Of a DNA stretch of 55,338 bases, positions 1-7,367 are shown in pieces. The position numbers were made by a program, and so were the translations under genes. The stretch's first letter is position 1; the number at the start of each line of letters is the position of its first letter. The stretch is taken from contig CAMTMZ010000014.1 of the NCBI GenBank assembly GCA_947073765.1, positions 1 through 55,338 on the forward strand, read 5' to 3'. The stretch comes from an uncultured Bacillota bacterium. Its GTDB lineage: Bacteria; Bacillota; Clostridia; Oscillospirales; Oscillospiraceae. Below the pieces are notes generated by a model that worked only from the letters and a program-made list of their open reading frames with translations, was not told where the DNA came from and searched no databases.

Positions 1-360
1 TACCGGGCCCACGAGGTGCTGGAGATGATCACCCTGGACAAGGACACCAAGCACATGAAGAGCAAGCTGGCGGTGGACTTTGCCGACCTGGTTTATAACG
101 GCAAGTGGTTTACCCCCCTGCGGGAGGCTCTTCAGGCCTTCGCCGTGGACACCCAGAAGTATGTCACCGGCACGGTGAAGCTCAAACTATATAAGGGCAA
201 CATCATCACCTCCTCCGTCACCTCCCCTGAGACCCTGTACTCCGAGAACCTGGTCACCTTTGAGGAGAGCGACTACGACCAGAAGGACTCCCAGGGCTTT
301 ATCAACCTGTGGGGCCTGCCCGACAAGGTCCAGGCGCTGCGGGAGCAGGGAAAGCTGTAA
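1..360 (+). CDS. argG: Argininosuccinate synthase, C-terminal part (cut by window edge)
   Basis: The reading frame is open from the first base and ends in TAA, giving the last 119 residues of argininosuccinate synthase. This enzyme joins citrulline and aspartate using ATP in arginine synthesis. The visible part matches the C-terminal helical and multimerisation region of the family ([30 protein letters not shown], then [18 protein letters not shown]). The N-terminal ATP-binding domain lies outside the window. It is followed on the same strand by argH, argJ, argB and argF, so it is probably the upstream member of one arginine operon. A degenerate palindromic repeat lies between it and argH. 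Family assignment is sure; the gene start cannot be seen. Confidence 0.95.
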   Translation, partial: YRAHEVLEMITLDKDTKHMKSKLAVDFADLVYNGKWFTPLREALQAFAVDTQKYVTGTVKLKLYKGNIITSSVTSPETLYSENLVTFEESDYDQKDSQGFINLWGLPDKVQALREQGKL

Positions 361-381
361 AGGAAACAATGTGGGGGCCTG

Positions 382-441
382 CCCTTGGGCGGCCCGCCGT
401 TATCAGGGCGGTTTCACAGGCCGCCGAAGGCGGTCCCCGCA
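382..441. repeat. Degenerate copy of the GC-rich paired-palindrome repeat (copy A)
   Basis: The argG-argH spacer holds GGGCGGCCCGCC followed by a second hairpin, GGCCGCC-GAA-GGCGGTCC (418-435), and ends in CCCCGCA. This resembles the three better copies in this window but the first palindrome has decayed. There is no T-run, so it is not a simple terminator. Confidence 0.55.
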
Positions 442-471
442 TGGAATGCTGAACGAAAAGAGGAACAAATT

Positions 472-1851
472 ATGAAACTCTGGGCCGGACGGTTTCAGAA
501 GGAAACCGACACCCTTGTCAACGACTTCAACTCCTCCATCGGCTTTGACGCCCGGCTGTACAAGCAGGACATTACCGGGTCCATCGCTCACGCCGAGATG
601 CTGGGCAAAACGGGGATCATCGAGGCCCACGAGGCGGAGACCATTGTCACCGGTTTGAAGGCCATCCTGGCCGACATCGAGGCCGGAGGCGTGGAGTTTA
701 CGCTGGAGAATGAGGATATCCACATGAACATCGAGGCCGAGCTCACCCGGCGGGTGGGGGAGGCCGGCAAGCGGCTGCACACCGCCCGGAGCCGGAACGA
801 CCAGGTGGCGGTGGATACCCGGCTGTACGTGAAGGAGGAGATTCCTGTCCTCATCGGCCGGGTGCTGGACCTGGAGCAGGTGCTGGTGAAGAAGGCCAAG
901 GCCAACCTGGACACGGTCATGCCTGGTTACACCCACCTCCAGCGGGCCCAGCCCACTACCTTCGGCCACTATATGATGGCCTATGCCAACATGTTCAAGC
1001 GGGACGTAACCCGCCTGGAGGACTGCCGGGCGCGGCTGGACGAGTGTCCCCTGGGAGCGGGGGCTCTGGCCACCTCCACCTATCCGGTGGACCGGTTTGC
1101 CGCCGCCGCCGCCCTGGGCTTCCCCAAGCCCACCGACAACTCTATGGACTCCGTCTCTGACCGGGACTACGCCATTGAACTGCTCAGCGCCCTGTCCATT
1201 CTGATGATGCACCTGTCCCGGTTCTCTGAGGAGATTATCCTGTGGTGCTCCTGGGAGTTCAAGTATGTGGATCTGGACGACGCCTACTCTACCGGCTCGT
1301 CCATTATGCCTCAGAAAAAAAACCCCGACGTGGCCGAGCTGGTTCGGGGCAAGACAGGACGGGTCTACGGCTCCCTCATCGCCCTGCTCACGGTGATGAA
1401 GGCCCTCCCCCTGGCCTACAACAAGGATATGCAGGAGGATAAAGAGGCCCTGTTCGACGCCATTGACACAGTGGAACTGTGCCTGCCCGTCTTTGCCGCC
1501 ATGGTGGATACGCTCACCGTCCGGCCCAGGGATATGGCACGGGCGGCCGCGGGCGGGTTTATCAACGCCACCGACTGCGCCGACTATCTGGTTAAGAAGG
1601 GCCTGCCCTTCCGGGAGGCGTACATGATCGTGGGCCGGCTGGTGAACCTGTGCCTGAAGACAGGGGACACCCTGGATACCCTCACCCTCCGGGACTTTCG
1701 GGCTATTTCCGGGCTGTTTGACACCGATGTGTATCAGGCCCTGGCCCTTAAGACCTGCGTCAACGGCCGGAAGGTCTACGGCGGCCCAGCCAGAGAATCG
1801 GTGGAAAAGCAGATCGGCCTGATTGAGGAGTTTGTGGCCGCGAGGAGATAA
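472..1851 (+). CDS. argH: Argininosuccinate lyase
   Basis: Predicted 459-residue lyase that splits argininosuccinate into arginine and fumarate, the last step of arginine synthesis. It starts MKLWAGRFQKETD, the usual N-terminus of the family. It contains HTARSRNDQVA, the conserved middle block, and the fumarate-lyase signature GSSIMPQKKNPD (about residues 275-286), which carries the catalytic serine loop. Length is typical. The frame is open further upstream to 385, but ATG 472 is preceded by AAGAGGA at a good distance and gives the family's N-terminus, so the longer form is rejected. A run of nine A's lies inside the signature, but the frame is intact. argJ follows 15 bases later. Confidence 0.97.
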   Translation: MKLWAGRFQKETDTLVNDFNSSIGFDARLYKQDITGSIAHAEMLGKTGIIEAHEAETIVTGLKAILADIEAGGVEFTLENEDIHMNIEAELTRRVGEAGKRLHTARSRNDQVAVDTRLYVKEEIPVLIGRVLDLEQVLVKKAKANLDTVMPGYTHLQRAQPTTFGHYMMAYANMFKRDVTRLEDCRARLDECPLGAGALATSTYPVDRFAAAAALGFPKPTDNSMDSVSDRDYAIELLSALSILMMHLSRFSEEIILWCSWEFKYVDLDDAYSTGSSIMPQKKNPDVAELVRGKTGRVYGSLIALLTVMKALPLAYNKDMQEDKEALFDAIDTVELCLPVFAAMVDTLTVRPRDMARAAAGGFINATDCADYLVKKGLPFREAYMIVGRLVNLCLKTGDTLDTLTLRDFRAISGLFDTDVYQALALKTCVNGRKVYGGPARESVEKQIGLIEEFVAARR

Positions 1852-1866
1852 AGGAGGACAATCACT

Positions 1867-3090
1867 ATGTTCAACGAAATCACCGGCGGCGTGTGCGCCG
1901 CCCAGGGATTCAAGGCCGGCGGCATCCACTGCGGCGTAAAGGCCACATCCAGCCCGGACAAAAACGACCTGGCTATGATCCTCTCTGACCGGGAGTGCGC
2001 CGCGGCGGGGGTATACACCCTGAACCGGGTGAAGGCGGCCCCCATCTATGTGACCATGGAACATCTGGAAGACGGCACCGCCTGGGGCGTGGTGGCCAAC
2101 AGCGGCAACGCCAACGCCTGCTGTCCCGGCAGCCACGAGAACGCCGAGGCTATGTGCGCCGCCGCCGCGCAGGCCGTGGGCCGGGCGGCGGGGGACTTCG
2201 CCGTGTGTTCTACCGGGGTCATCGGCCAGCCCATCAACATTGGAGCCATCAAGATGGGTATGCCCAAGCTGGCCGCCGCCCTGACCCATGACGGTTCCGC
2301 CGCTGCCGCCGCCGCCATCATGACCACCGACACAGTGAAAAAGGAGATTGCCCTCTCCTTTGATGTGGGGGGCAGGGAGGTGCGGCTGGGCGCCATCGCC
2401 AAGGGTTCCGGCATGATCCACCCCAACATGGGCACCATGCTGTGCTTCATCACCACCGACTGCGCTGTCACCTACGAGCTGCTGGAGGACGCGCTGCGGG
2501 AGGTGACCGCCAAGACCTTTAACCGCATTACCGTGGATGGAGACACCTCCACCAACGACACCTGCGTCATCCTGGCCAACGGCATGGCGGGCAACCCGCT
2601 CATTGAGTGGAAGGACGAGGGCTACGAGACCTTCAAGGAGGCACTGTACCAGGTATGCCGCCATCTGTCCCGGGCCATTGCCGGCGATGGCGAGGGGGCG
2701 GGCCGGCTGGTCACCTGCGTGATGAGCGGGGCCCGCAGCGAGGAGAACGCCGAGCGCCTGGCCAAGGCGGTGGTGGGCTCCTCCCTGGTGAAAGCGGCCA
2801 TGTGCGGCGCCGACGCCAACTGGGGCCGGGTGTTGGCCGCCATGGGCTACTCCAAGGCCCCTTTCCGGCCGGAGCACGTGGATATTACCTTCCGCTCCCA
2901 GGCCGGGGAGGTCATGGTGTGCGGCCAGGGGGACGGTCTGCCCTTTGACGAGGCCCGGGCCAAGGAGATTTTGACCCAAAAGGAGATCGTCATTGCCGTG
3001 GACCTCCACGAGGGGGAGGACAGCGCCGAGTGCTGGGGCTGCGACCTCACCGCCGAGTATGTCCGCATCAACGGAGATTACCGGAGTTAA
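1867..3090 (+). CDS. argJ: Bifunctional glutamate N-acetyltransferase / amino-acid acetyltransferase
   Basis: Predicted 407-residue ArgJ. The family moves the acetyl group from N-acetylornithine to glutamate, recycling it, and in bifunctional forms also makes N-acetylglutamate from acetyl-CoA. The precursor cleaves itself into alpha and beta chains. The cleavage region is visible as KGSGMIHPNMGTML, with the expected nucleophile Thr at about residue 190. Here it is preceded by Gly rather than the common Ala, a known kind of variation. Other blocks present are GVIGQPI, VDGDTSTNDT and CGADANWGR. The start has a strong AAAGGAGG. It is in an operon between argH and argB. No argC or argD is in the window, so those steps must be encoded elsewhere. 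Confidence 0.96.
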   Translation: MFNEITGGVCAAQGFKAGGIHCGVKATSSPDKNDLAMILSDRECAAAGVYTLNRVKAAPIYVTMEHLEDGTAWGVVANSGNANACCPGSHENAEAMCAAAAQAVGRAAGDFAVCSTGVIGQPINIGAIKMGMPKLAAALTHDGSAAAAAAIMTTDTVKKEIALSFDVGGREVRLGAIAKGSGMIHPNMGTMLCFITTDCAVTYELLEDALREVTAKTFNRITVDGDTSTNDTCVILANGMAGNPLIEWKDEGYETFKEALYQVCRHLSRAIAGDGEGAGRLVTCVMSGARSEENAERLAKAVVGSSLVKAAMCGADANWGRVLAAMGYSKAPFRPEHVDITFRSQAGEVMVCGQGDGLPFDEARAKEILTQKEIVIAVDLHEGEDSAECWGCDLTAEYVRINGDYRS

Positions 3091-3110
3091 ATATAAGGAG
3101 GCGTCCAACT

Positions 3111-3965
3111 ATGTCCTTCCATGAGCTTGACCGGGCCCAGATTTTAGCCGAGGCCCTTCCCTATATCCAAAAGTTCACCGGCAAAACGATTGTGGTCCGC
3201 TATGACAGCGGTGCGGTCCACGGCGAGGCGATAGAGGCTGTCATCTCTGACATCATTCTGCTGTCTCTGGTGGGCATCCAGGTGGTGATGGTCCACGGGG
3301 GCACGCCGGAGATCAACGACATGCTTGCCCTGCTGGGCAGAACGCCTGAATTTATCGACGGTCTGCGGTATACCGACAGCCGGACTATGCCGGTGGTTCA
3401 GCAGGTGCTGTGCGGCCAGGTGAACAAGGACCTGGTAGCCGCCATGAACCGCCTGGGCGGCCGGGCTGTGGGCCTGTGCGGCCTGGACGGCGGCCTCTTC
3501 CAGGCCAAGATGCTGGATGAGAAATACGGCCTGGTGGGCAGTATCACCAAGGTGGAGGCAGCTATGGTAGCCTCCGCCCTGAACAGCGGATATATCCCTG
3601 TGGTGGCTCCGGTTGCCCAGGGAGTGGACAGCCAGGCGTCCTACAATGTAGATGCCGACACCGCTGCCTCCAAGCTGGCCGTGGCCCTGGGGGCGGAGAA
3701 GCTGATTCTCCTCACCGGGGTCCGGGGGCTTCTTCGAGATCCAGGGGACGAGTCCACCCTCATCCCCGAGCTCCAGCTCTCCACAGTCCCCGCCCTGGTG
3801 CGGGAGGGGGTCATCACCGGGGAGATGGTTCATAAAGTGGACTGCTGCGTCCACGCTGTTCGCTCGGGGGTGGGTTCCGCCGTCATTCTGGACGGCCGAG
3901 TATCCCACTGTCTGCTTACCGAGCTGCTCACCGACGCGGGCGTTGGCACCATGCTGACCAATTGA
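3111..3965 (+). CDS. argB: Acetylglutamate kinase-family protein with altered active-site residues
   Basis: Predicted 284-residue amino-acid kinase fold protein, plainly ArgB by its blocks (LAEALPYIQKFTGKTIVV, VHGG.PEIND, GLRYTDSRTM, VNKDLVAAMN, YNVDAD, GVGTML). It should phosphorylate N-acetylglutamate. However, positions that are catalytic in E. coli ArgB differ. The Lys8 motif (IKxGG) is VRYDS here, HGGG is HGGT, GLSGKDGG is GLCGLDGG, NxNAD is NVDAD, and the Asp162 motif (LLTDV) is LLTGV. The Lys217-equivalent (MVHKV) and the substrate Arg (GLRYT) are kept. The frame is uninterrupted and operon position and length are normal, so this is not a simple pseudogene. ATG 3111 is chosen because of AAGGAGG and the family N-terminus. 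Whether it is active is unknown. Confidence 0.88.
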   Translation: MSFHELDRAQILAEALPYIQKFTGKTIVVRYDSGAVHGEAIEAVISDIILLSLVGIQVVMVHGGTPEINDMLALLGRTPEFIDGLRYTDSRTMPVVQQVLCGQVNKDLVAAMNRLGGRAVGLCGLDGGLFQAKMLDEKYGLVGSITKVEAAMVASALNSGYIPVVAPVAQGVDSQASYNVDADTAASKLAVALGAEKLILLTGVRGLLRDPGDESTLIPELQLSTVPALVREGVITGEMVHKVDCCVHAVRSGVGSAVILDGRVSHCLLTELLTDAGVGTMLTN

Positions 3966-3977
3966 GGAGGGCGTCCT

Positions 3978-4901
3978 ATGAAAAAAGATCTGCTGAAGCT
4001 GCTGGACCTGACCAGGGAGGACATTGTGTCCATCCTGAATACGGCGGACCAGCTGAAATATGAGACCAAGCACAACATCCACAAGGACTACCTGAAGGGC
4101 AAGACACTGGCCATGATCTTTGAGAAGAACTCCACCCGCACCCGGGTATCCTTCGAGACAGGCATGTACCAGCTGGGGGGCCACGCCCTGTTTCTCTCCG
4201 GCAAGGAGAGCCAGATTGGCCGGGGGGAGCCCATTGAGGACACCGCCCGGGTGCTGGACCGCTACTGCAACGGCATCATGATCCGCACCTTCGCCCAGGA
4301 GGAGGTGGAGACCCTGGCCCGGTACGCGAAAATTCCCGTCATCAACGGCCTGACCGACTTCTGCCACCCCTGCCAGGTGCTGGCCGATCTGCTTACCGTC
4401 CGGGAGCACAAGGCGGTGCTGGAGGGGCTAAAGCTGTGCTACATCGGGGATGGCAACAACATGGCCAACTCCCTGATCGTAGGGGGACTGAAGATGGGAA
4501 TGGAGGTGTCCGTGGCCTGCCCCGAGGGCTACGACCCAGACTCCCGGGTTCTGGACTTTGCCGGGAGCGATCCCGGCCATAAATTCTCCCTGTTCCGCAC
4601 CCCTCAGGAGGCAGCTGCGGGGGCCGACGTGATGATTACCGACGTGTGGGCCTCTATGGGCCAGGAGGAGGAGAAGGCCGTCCGGATAAAGGCCTTCCAG
4701 GGATACCAGATCAACGATGAGCTGATGGCGCTGACCAACCCCGGCTGCATGGTGCAGCACTGCCTGCCCGCCCACCGGGGGGAGGAGATCACCGCCGATG
4801 TCTTTGAGGCCCACGCCCAGGAGATCTTTGACGAGGCGGAAAACCGCCTCCACGCCCAGAAGGCGGTCATGTACCTGCTGATGAAGGAAGAGGACCAATA
4901 A
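3978..4901 (+). CDS. argF: Ornithine carbamoyltransferase
   Basis: Predicted 307-residue OTC, making citrulline from ornithine and carbamoyl phosphate in the cytoplasm. Carbamoyl-phosphate binding motif STRTR is at about residues 52-56. DFCHPCQVLADLLT and the HCLPAHRG motif, which contacts ornithine through its Cys, are both present. This makes it an OTC rather than an aspartate or other transcarbamylase. Start ATG follows GAGGAGGG. It lies 12 bases after argB and is the last gene of the arginine operon; a strong terminator follows at once. Confidence 0.97.
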   Translation: MKKDLLKLLDLTREDIVSILNTADQLKYETKHNIHKDYLKGKTLAMIFEKNSTRTRVSFETGMYQLGGHALFLSGKESQIGRGEPIEDTARVLDRYCNGIMIRTFAQEEVETLARYAKIPVINGLTDFCHPCQVLADLLTVREHKAVLEGLKLCYIGDGNNMANSLIVGGLKMGMEVSVACPEGYDPDSRVLDFAGSDPGHKFSLFRTPQEAAAGADVMITDVWASMGQEEEKAVRIKAFQGYQINDELMALTNPGCMVQHCLPAHRGEEITADVFEAHAQEIFDEAENRLHAQKAVMYLLMKEEDQ

Positions 4902-4909
4902 CCAAACGA

Positions 4910-4943
4910 GCGGACCCCAGGCGCAAGCCTGGGGTCCGCTTTT
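4910..4943 (+). terminator. Rho-independent terminator of the arginine operon
   Basis: A perfect 13-bp GC-rich stem (GCGGACCCCAGGC / GCCTGGGGTCCGC) with a GCAA tetraloop is followed by TTTT. It begins nine bases after the argF stop and separates the operon from the convergent minus-strand gene. Confidence 0.93.
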
Positions 4944-4947
4944 GAAA

Positions 4948-6141
4948 TTATGACTTTCCGCCGTCCTCCGCCGTGGCCTCGGGGACACTGCCGTAGTCCC
5001 ACTGGTGGTCGGTCTGGGCCATGTAGCTGCTGGTCACGTTGAAGTAGCGAAGCTTGCCTGTCCTGTCATAGAGGATGTCGTGGTCCCAGGTGGGGTCCAC
5101 GCAGTACCACGCACCGTTCAGGCGCACCATGTTCCAGGCGTGATTTTCGCGGCTGGAGAAAGCTCCGCCGGTCACGGTGATACACTCAATGTCTGTCATA
5201 TCCATGAACAGCTGGAAGGTGGAGGCGTAGCCCAGGCAGACTCCTTTTCCGTCAATGAGAGGGCCGTAGGGCTCATAGGAGGTTCTCGGTGAGCCCTGGG
5301 GGTCGTAGTGGGATTTGTCGTACTCCACGTGTTGAATGATCCAGACGTATAGGGCCAGTTCCTTGTCGTAGTTGGACATATCTGAAGTGACACACTGGGC
5401 CAGCACCGTTTTGGCAGCCTCCAATACTTGCCTGTCCCCTTCCGAAAGCGCGGAATCATCCCCACTCTCCCAAGCGGACAGGATGGCCGAATTGTCAAAG
5501 AGGGTCATGTCGTCCTTGCCGGGGTCCGTGTAGACATAGCGCCCGTCGGGGCGTTTCTCCGGCTCAGGGCGGAGAAAATCCGGAACTCCCTGGGCAAAGA
5601 TGCCGTCGCCGTAACAGCGTTCAAAGGCGCTCTGGGCTTCGAACACGTTTTTACAGATGAGCAGGGCCACCTCCTGGCCGCAGGTGAGGACCTTACCGTT
5701 CTCCACCAGAGCGGCCTGTTCCGGTTCGTAGCCGGTATAGGCCCCCTGCCGGTCCAGAAGATGCTCCTGAAAGGCTTTTACAACGGTATCCTGCTCCTCC
5801 TTGGGTACCGAGAGGACGGCCAGCTCGAAGGCACGTACGCCCTCCATGCGGACGATAGCGGCGTCGTACCAGTCCAGATTCTCCAGGCCGTAGAAATCGG
5901 ACAGGAGAGAGTTCATCTCCCCGTCGCTGTAATATTCGTCCTCCTCGCCGAAGCCCTGCTGACGCATCCCTTCATAGAGATACCAGCGGAACAGGCTGTC
6001 ATCTTCCTCGCACTCGGGGGTGCAGGCCCGCATGACCCGGACGATCACCTCACAGGGCTGGATTGTTGTTTCGTCCTCTTTCTTGCCGCACCCCGGCAGC
6101 AGGAGGACCAGGGCCAGCAGCAGAGATAAGGTTCGTTTCAT
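4948..6141 (-). CDS. Lipoprotein fusing a DUF4358-like domain to a transglutaminase-like domain
   Basis: Predicted 397-residue surface lipoprotein. It has a signal peptide with lipobox LLPGC (Cys18). Residues about 30-190 look like DUF4358, a secreted Firmicutes domain of unknown role (motifs RAFELAVLSV, YTGYEPEQAALVENGKVL). Residues about 255-380 form a transglutaminase-like core with a complete triad: Cys302 in GKGVCLGYAS, His334 in ENHAWNMV and Asp349 in CVDPTWD. Such domains act as cysteine proteases or cross-linkers, but the substrate cannot be read from sequence. It is convergent with argF and stands apart from the threonine aldolase gene, so it may be its own unit. The transglutaminase call is strong; DUF4358 is recognised from memory of the family pattern. 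Confidence 0.82.
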   Translation of the reverse strand: MKRTLSLLLALVLLLPGCGKKEDETTIQPCEVIVRVMRACTPECEEDDSLFRWYLYEGMRQQGFGEEDEYYSDGEMNSLLSDFYGLENLDWYDAAIVRMEGVRAFELAVLSVPKEEQDTVVKAFQEHLLDRQGAYTGYEPEQAALVENGKVLTCGQEVALLICKNVFEAQSAFERCYGDGIFAQGVPDFLRPEPEKRPDGRYVYTDPGKDDMTLFDNSAILSAWESGDDSALSEGDRQVLEAAKTVLAQCVTSDMSNYDKELALYVWIIQHVEYDKSHYDPQGSPRTSYEPYGPLIDGKGVCLGYASTFQLFMDMTDIECITVTGGAFSSRENHAWNMVRLNGAWYCVDPTWDHDILYDRTGKLRYFNVTSSYMAQTDHQWDYGSVPEATAEDGGKS

Positions 6142-6221
6142 CGGTATCGCCTCCCAAATGCTGAGGACAGTATAGCAGAGATTTCTTACAAAAAACAGGG
6201 CATAATCCTTAAATTTTCATA

Positions 6222-6248
6222 AAGAAAGGGCGGCGCAGGGCCGCCCTT
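6222..6248 (-). terminator. Terminator downstream of the threonine aldolase gene
   Basis: Read on the minus strand, AAGGGCGGC / GCCGCCCTT (9 bp, 5-base loop) is followed by a T-rich tail (TCTTTATG). It starts seven bases after the minus-strand stop at 6255 and probably ends the deacetylase-pheS-pheT-aldolase run. Confidence 0.7.
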
Positions 6249-6254
6249 CTGTTG

Positions 6255-7283
6255 TTACAGACGCTGAATATCGGCGATGAGCGCATCCACGTCCTCGTCT
6301 GTGGTGGACCAGGAGGTGCAGAACCGGACGGCGGTGTGGTCCGCGTCCACCTTGGTCCACACCTCGAAGGAGTACTTGTCCTCCAGGGCGGCCATGGTCT
6401 CATTGGGCAGGATGGGGAACTGCTGGTTGGTGGGGGAGTCCACAAAGAGGGGCCAGCCCTTCTCCTCAAAGGCCGCCCGCAGGCGCATGGCTTGGGCGAC
6501 TTCCCTTCTGCCGATCTCCAGAAACAGTTTATCCGTCAAAAACGCCTCGAACTGCGCCCCCAGCAGCCGGCCCTTGGCCAGCATTCCGCCGTGCTGCTTA
6601 ATGAGGTAGCGGAAGTCGTGGTCGATGTTGGGGTTGGTGATGACCACCGCCTCGCCGAAGAGCAGCCCCGCCTTGGTACCCCCCAGGTAGAACACGTCGC
6701 ACAGCCGTCCCAGGTCGGGCAGGGTCACGTCCGACGCCGCCAGCCCGCAGGCCAGCCGGGCCCCGTCTACGAAGAGGGGCAGCTTCCACCGCCGGGCGGC
6801 TGCGGAGATCTCCTCCAGCTCAGCCAGGGAGTAGACGGTGCCCAGCTCGGTGGGCAGGGAGAGATAGATCATCCCGGGCTGAACAGTGTGCTCCCAGGCG
6901 GGGTCCGCGTAGTGGTCCTGACAATACCGATCAATCTGCTTGGCAGAGATCTTACCCTCCACGGCGGGAAGATCCAGAACCTTGTGGCCTGTGGCCTCGA
7001 TGGCCCCGGTTTCATGGACGTTGATATGCCCCGTATCGGCGCACAGCACCCCCTGATGGGGGCGCAGTGCGGCGGCGATAACGGTGGTGTTGGCCTGGGT
7101 GCCCCCCACCAGGAAGTGGACTCCGGCGTCGGGGGCCTGACACAGCTCCTGAAGCATGGCCCGGGCGTTTTCACAGTGGGCGTCCATCCCGTAGCCGGGG
7201 CAGGCCTCGCTGTTGCTGTTTACCAGGGCCTCCAGGATTTTGGGGTGGGCCCCGGTGGTGTAGTCACATTCAAATCGGATCAT
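6255..7283 (-). CDS. Low-specificity threonine aldolase / beta-eliminating lyase family, PLP-dependent
   Basis: Predicted 342-residue fold-type I PLP enzyme of the GLY1/LtaE type, which cleaves threonine or allo-threonine to glycine and acetaldehyde. PLP Lys204 lies in YLGGTKAG, Asp173 in FVDGARL pairs with the pyridine nitrogen, and the N-terminal block FECDYTTGAHPKI and FLVGGTQANT are as in the family. Length is typical. ATG at 7283 is preceded by CTGGAGG. It lies 84 bases downstream of pheT on the same strand with no terminator visible between them, so it may be the last gene of the T-box-controlled run. True substrate preference (Thr, allo-Thr, phenylserine) cannot be told. Confidence 0.9.
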   Translation of the reverse strand: MIRFECDYTTGAHPKILEALVNSNSEACPGYGMDAHCENARAMLQELCQAPDAGVHFLVGGTQANTTVIAAALRPHQGVLCADTGHINVHETGAIEATGHKVLDLPAVEGKISAKQIDRYCQDHYADPAWEHTVQPGMIYLSLPTELGTVYSLAELEEISAAARRWKLPLFVDGARLACGLAASDVTLPDLGRLCDVFYLGGTKAGLLFGEAVVITNPNIDHDFRYLIKQHGGMLAKGRLLGAQFEAFLTDKLFLEIGRREVAQAMRLRAAFEEKGWPLFVDSPTNQQFPILPNETMAALEDKYSFEVWTKVDADHTAVRFCTSWSTTDEDVDALIADIQRL

Positions 7284-7367
7284 GATGAACCTCCAGATTT
7301 ATTTGAACGGGTCTGGATGCAGGGCAGGGGCATAGCCTTGCCTCGCACAGCGTGACAGGCTGCGTTG

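Noticed and set aside
1314-1322. Run of nine A's inside argH as a possible frameshift or phase-variation site
   Set aside because: The argH frame is intact across it and the run lies in the conserved QKKNPD motif; there is no sign of a shifted product.
403-3108. A 901-codon open frame on the minus strand across argH and argJ
   Set aside because: It is a shadow of two certain plus-strand genes in GC-rich sequence; its composition (Gly/His/Leu/Gln-rich, no domain) is that of an antisense frame.
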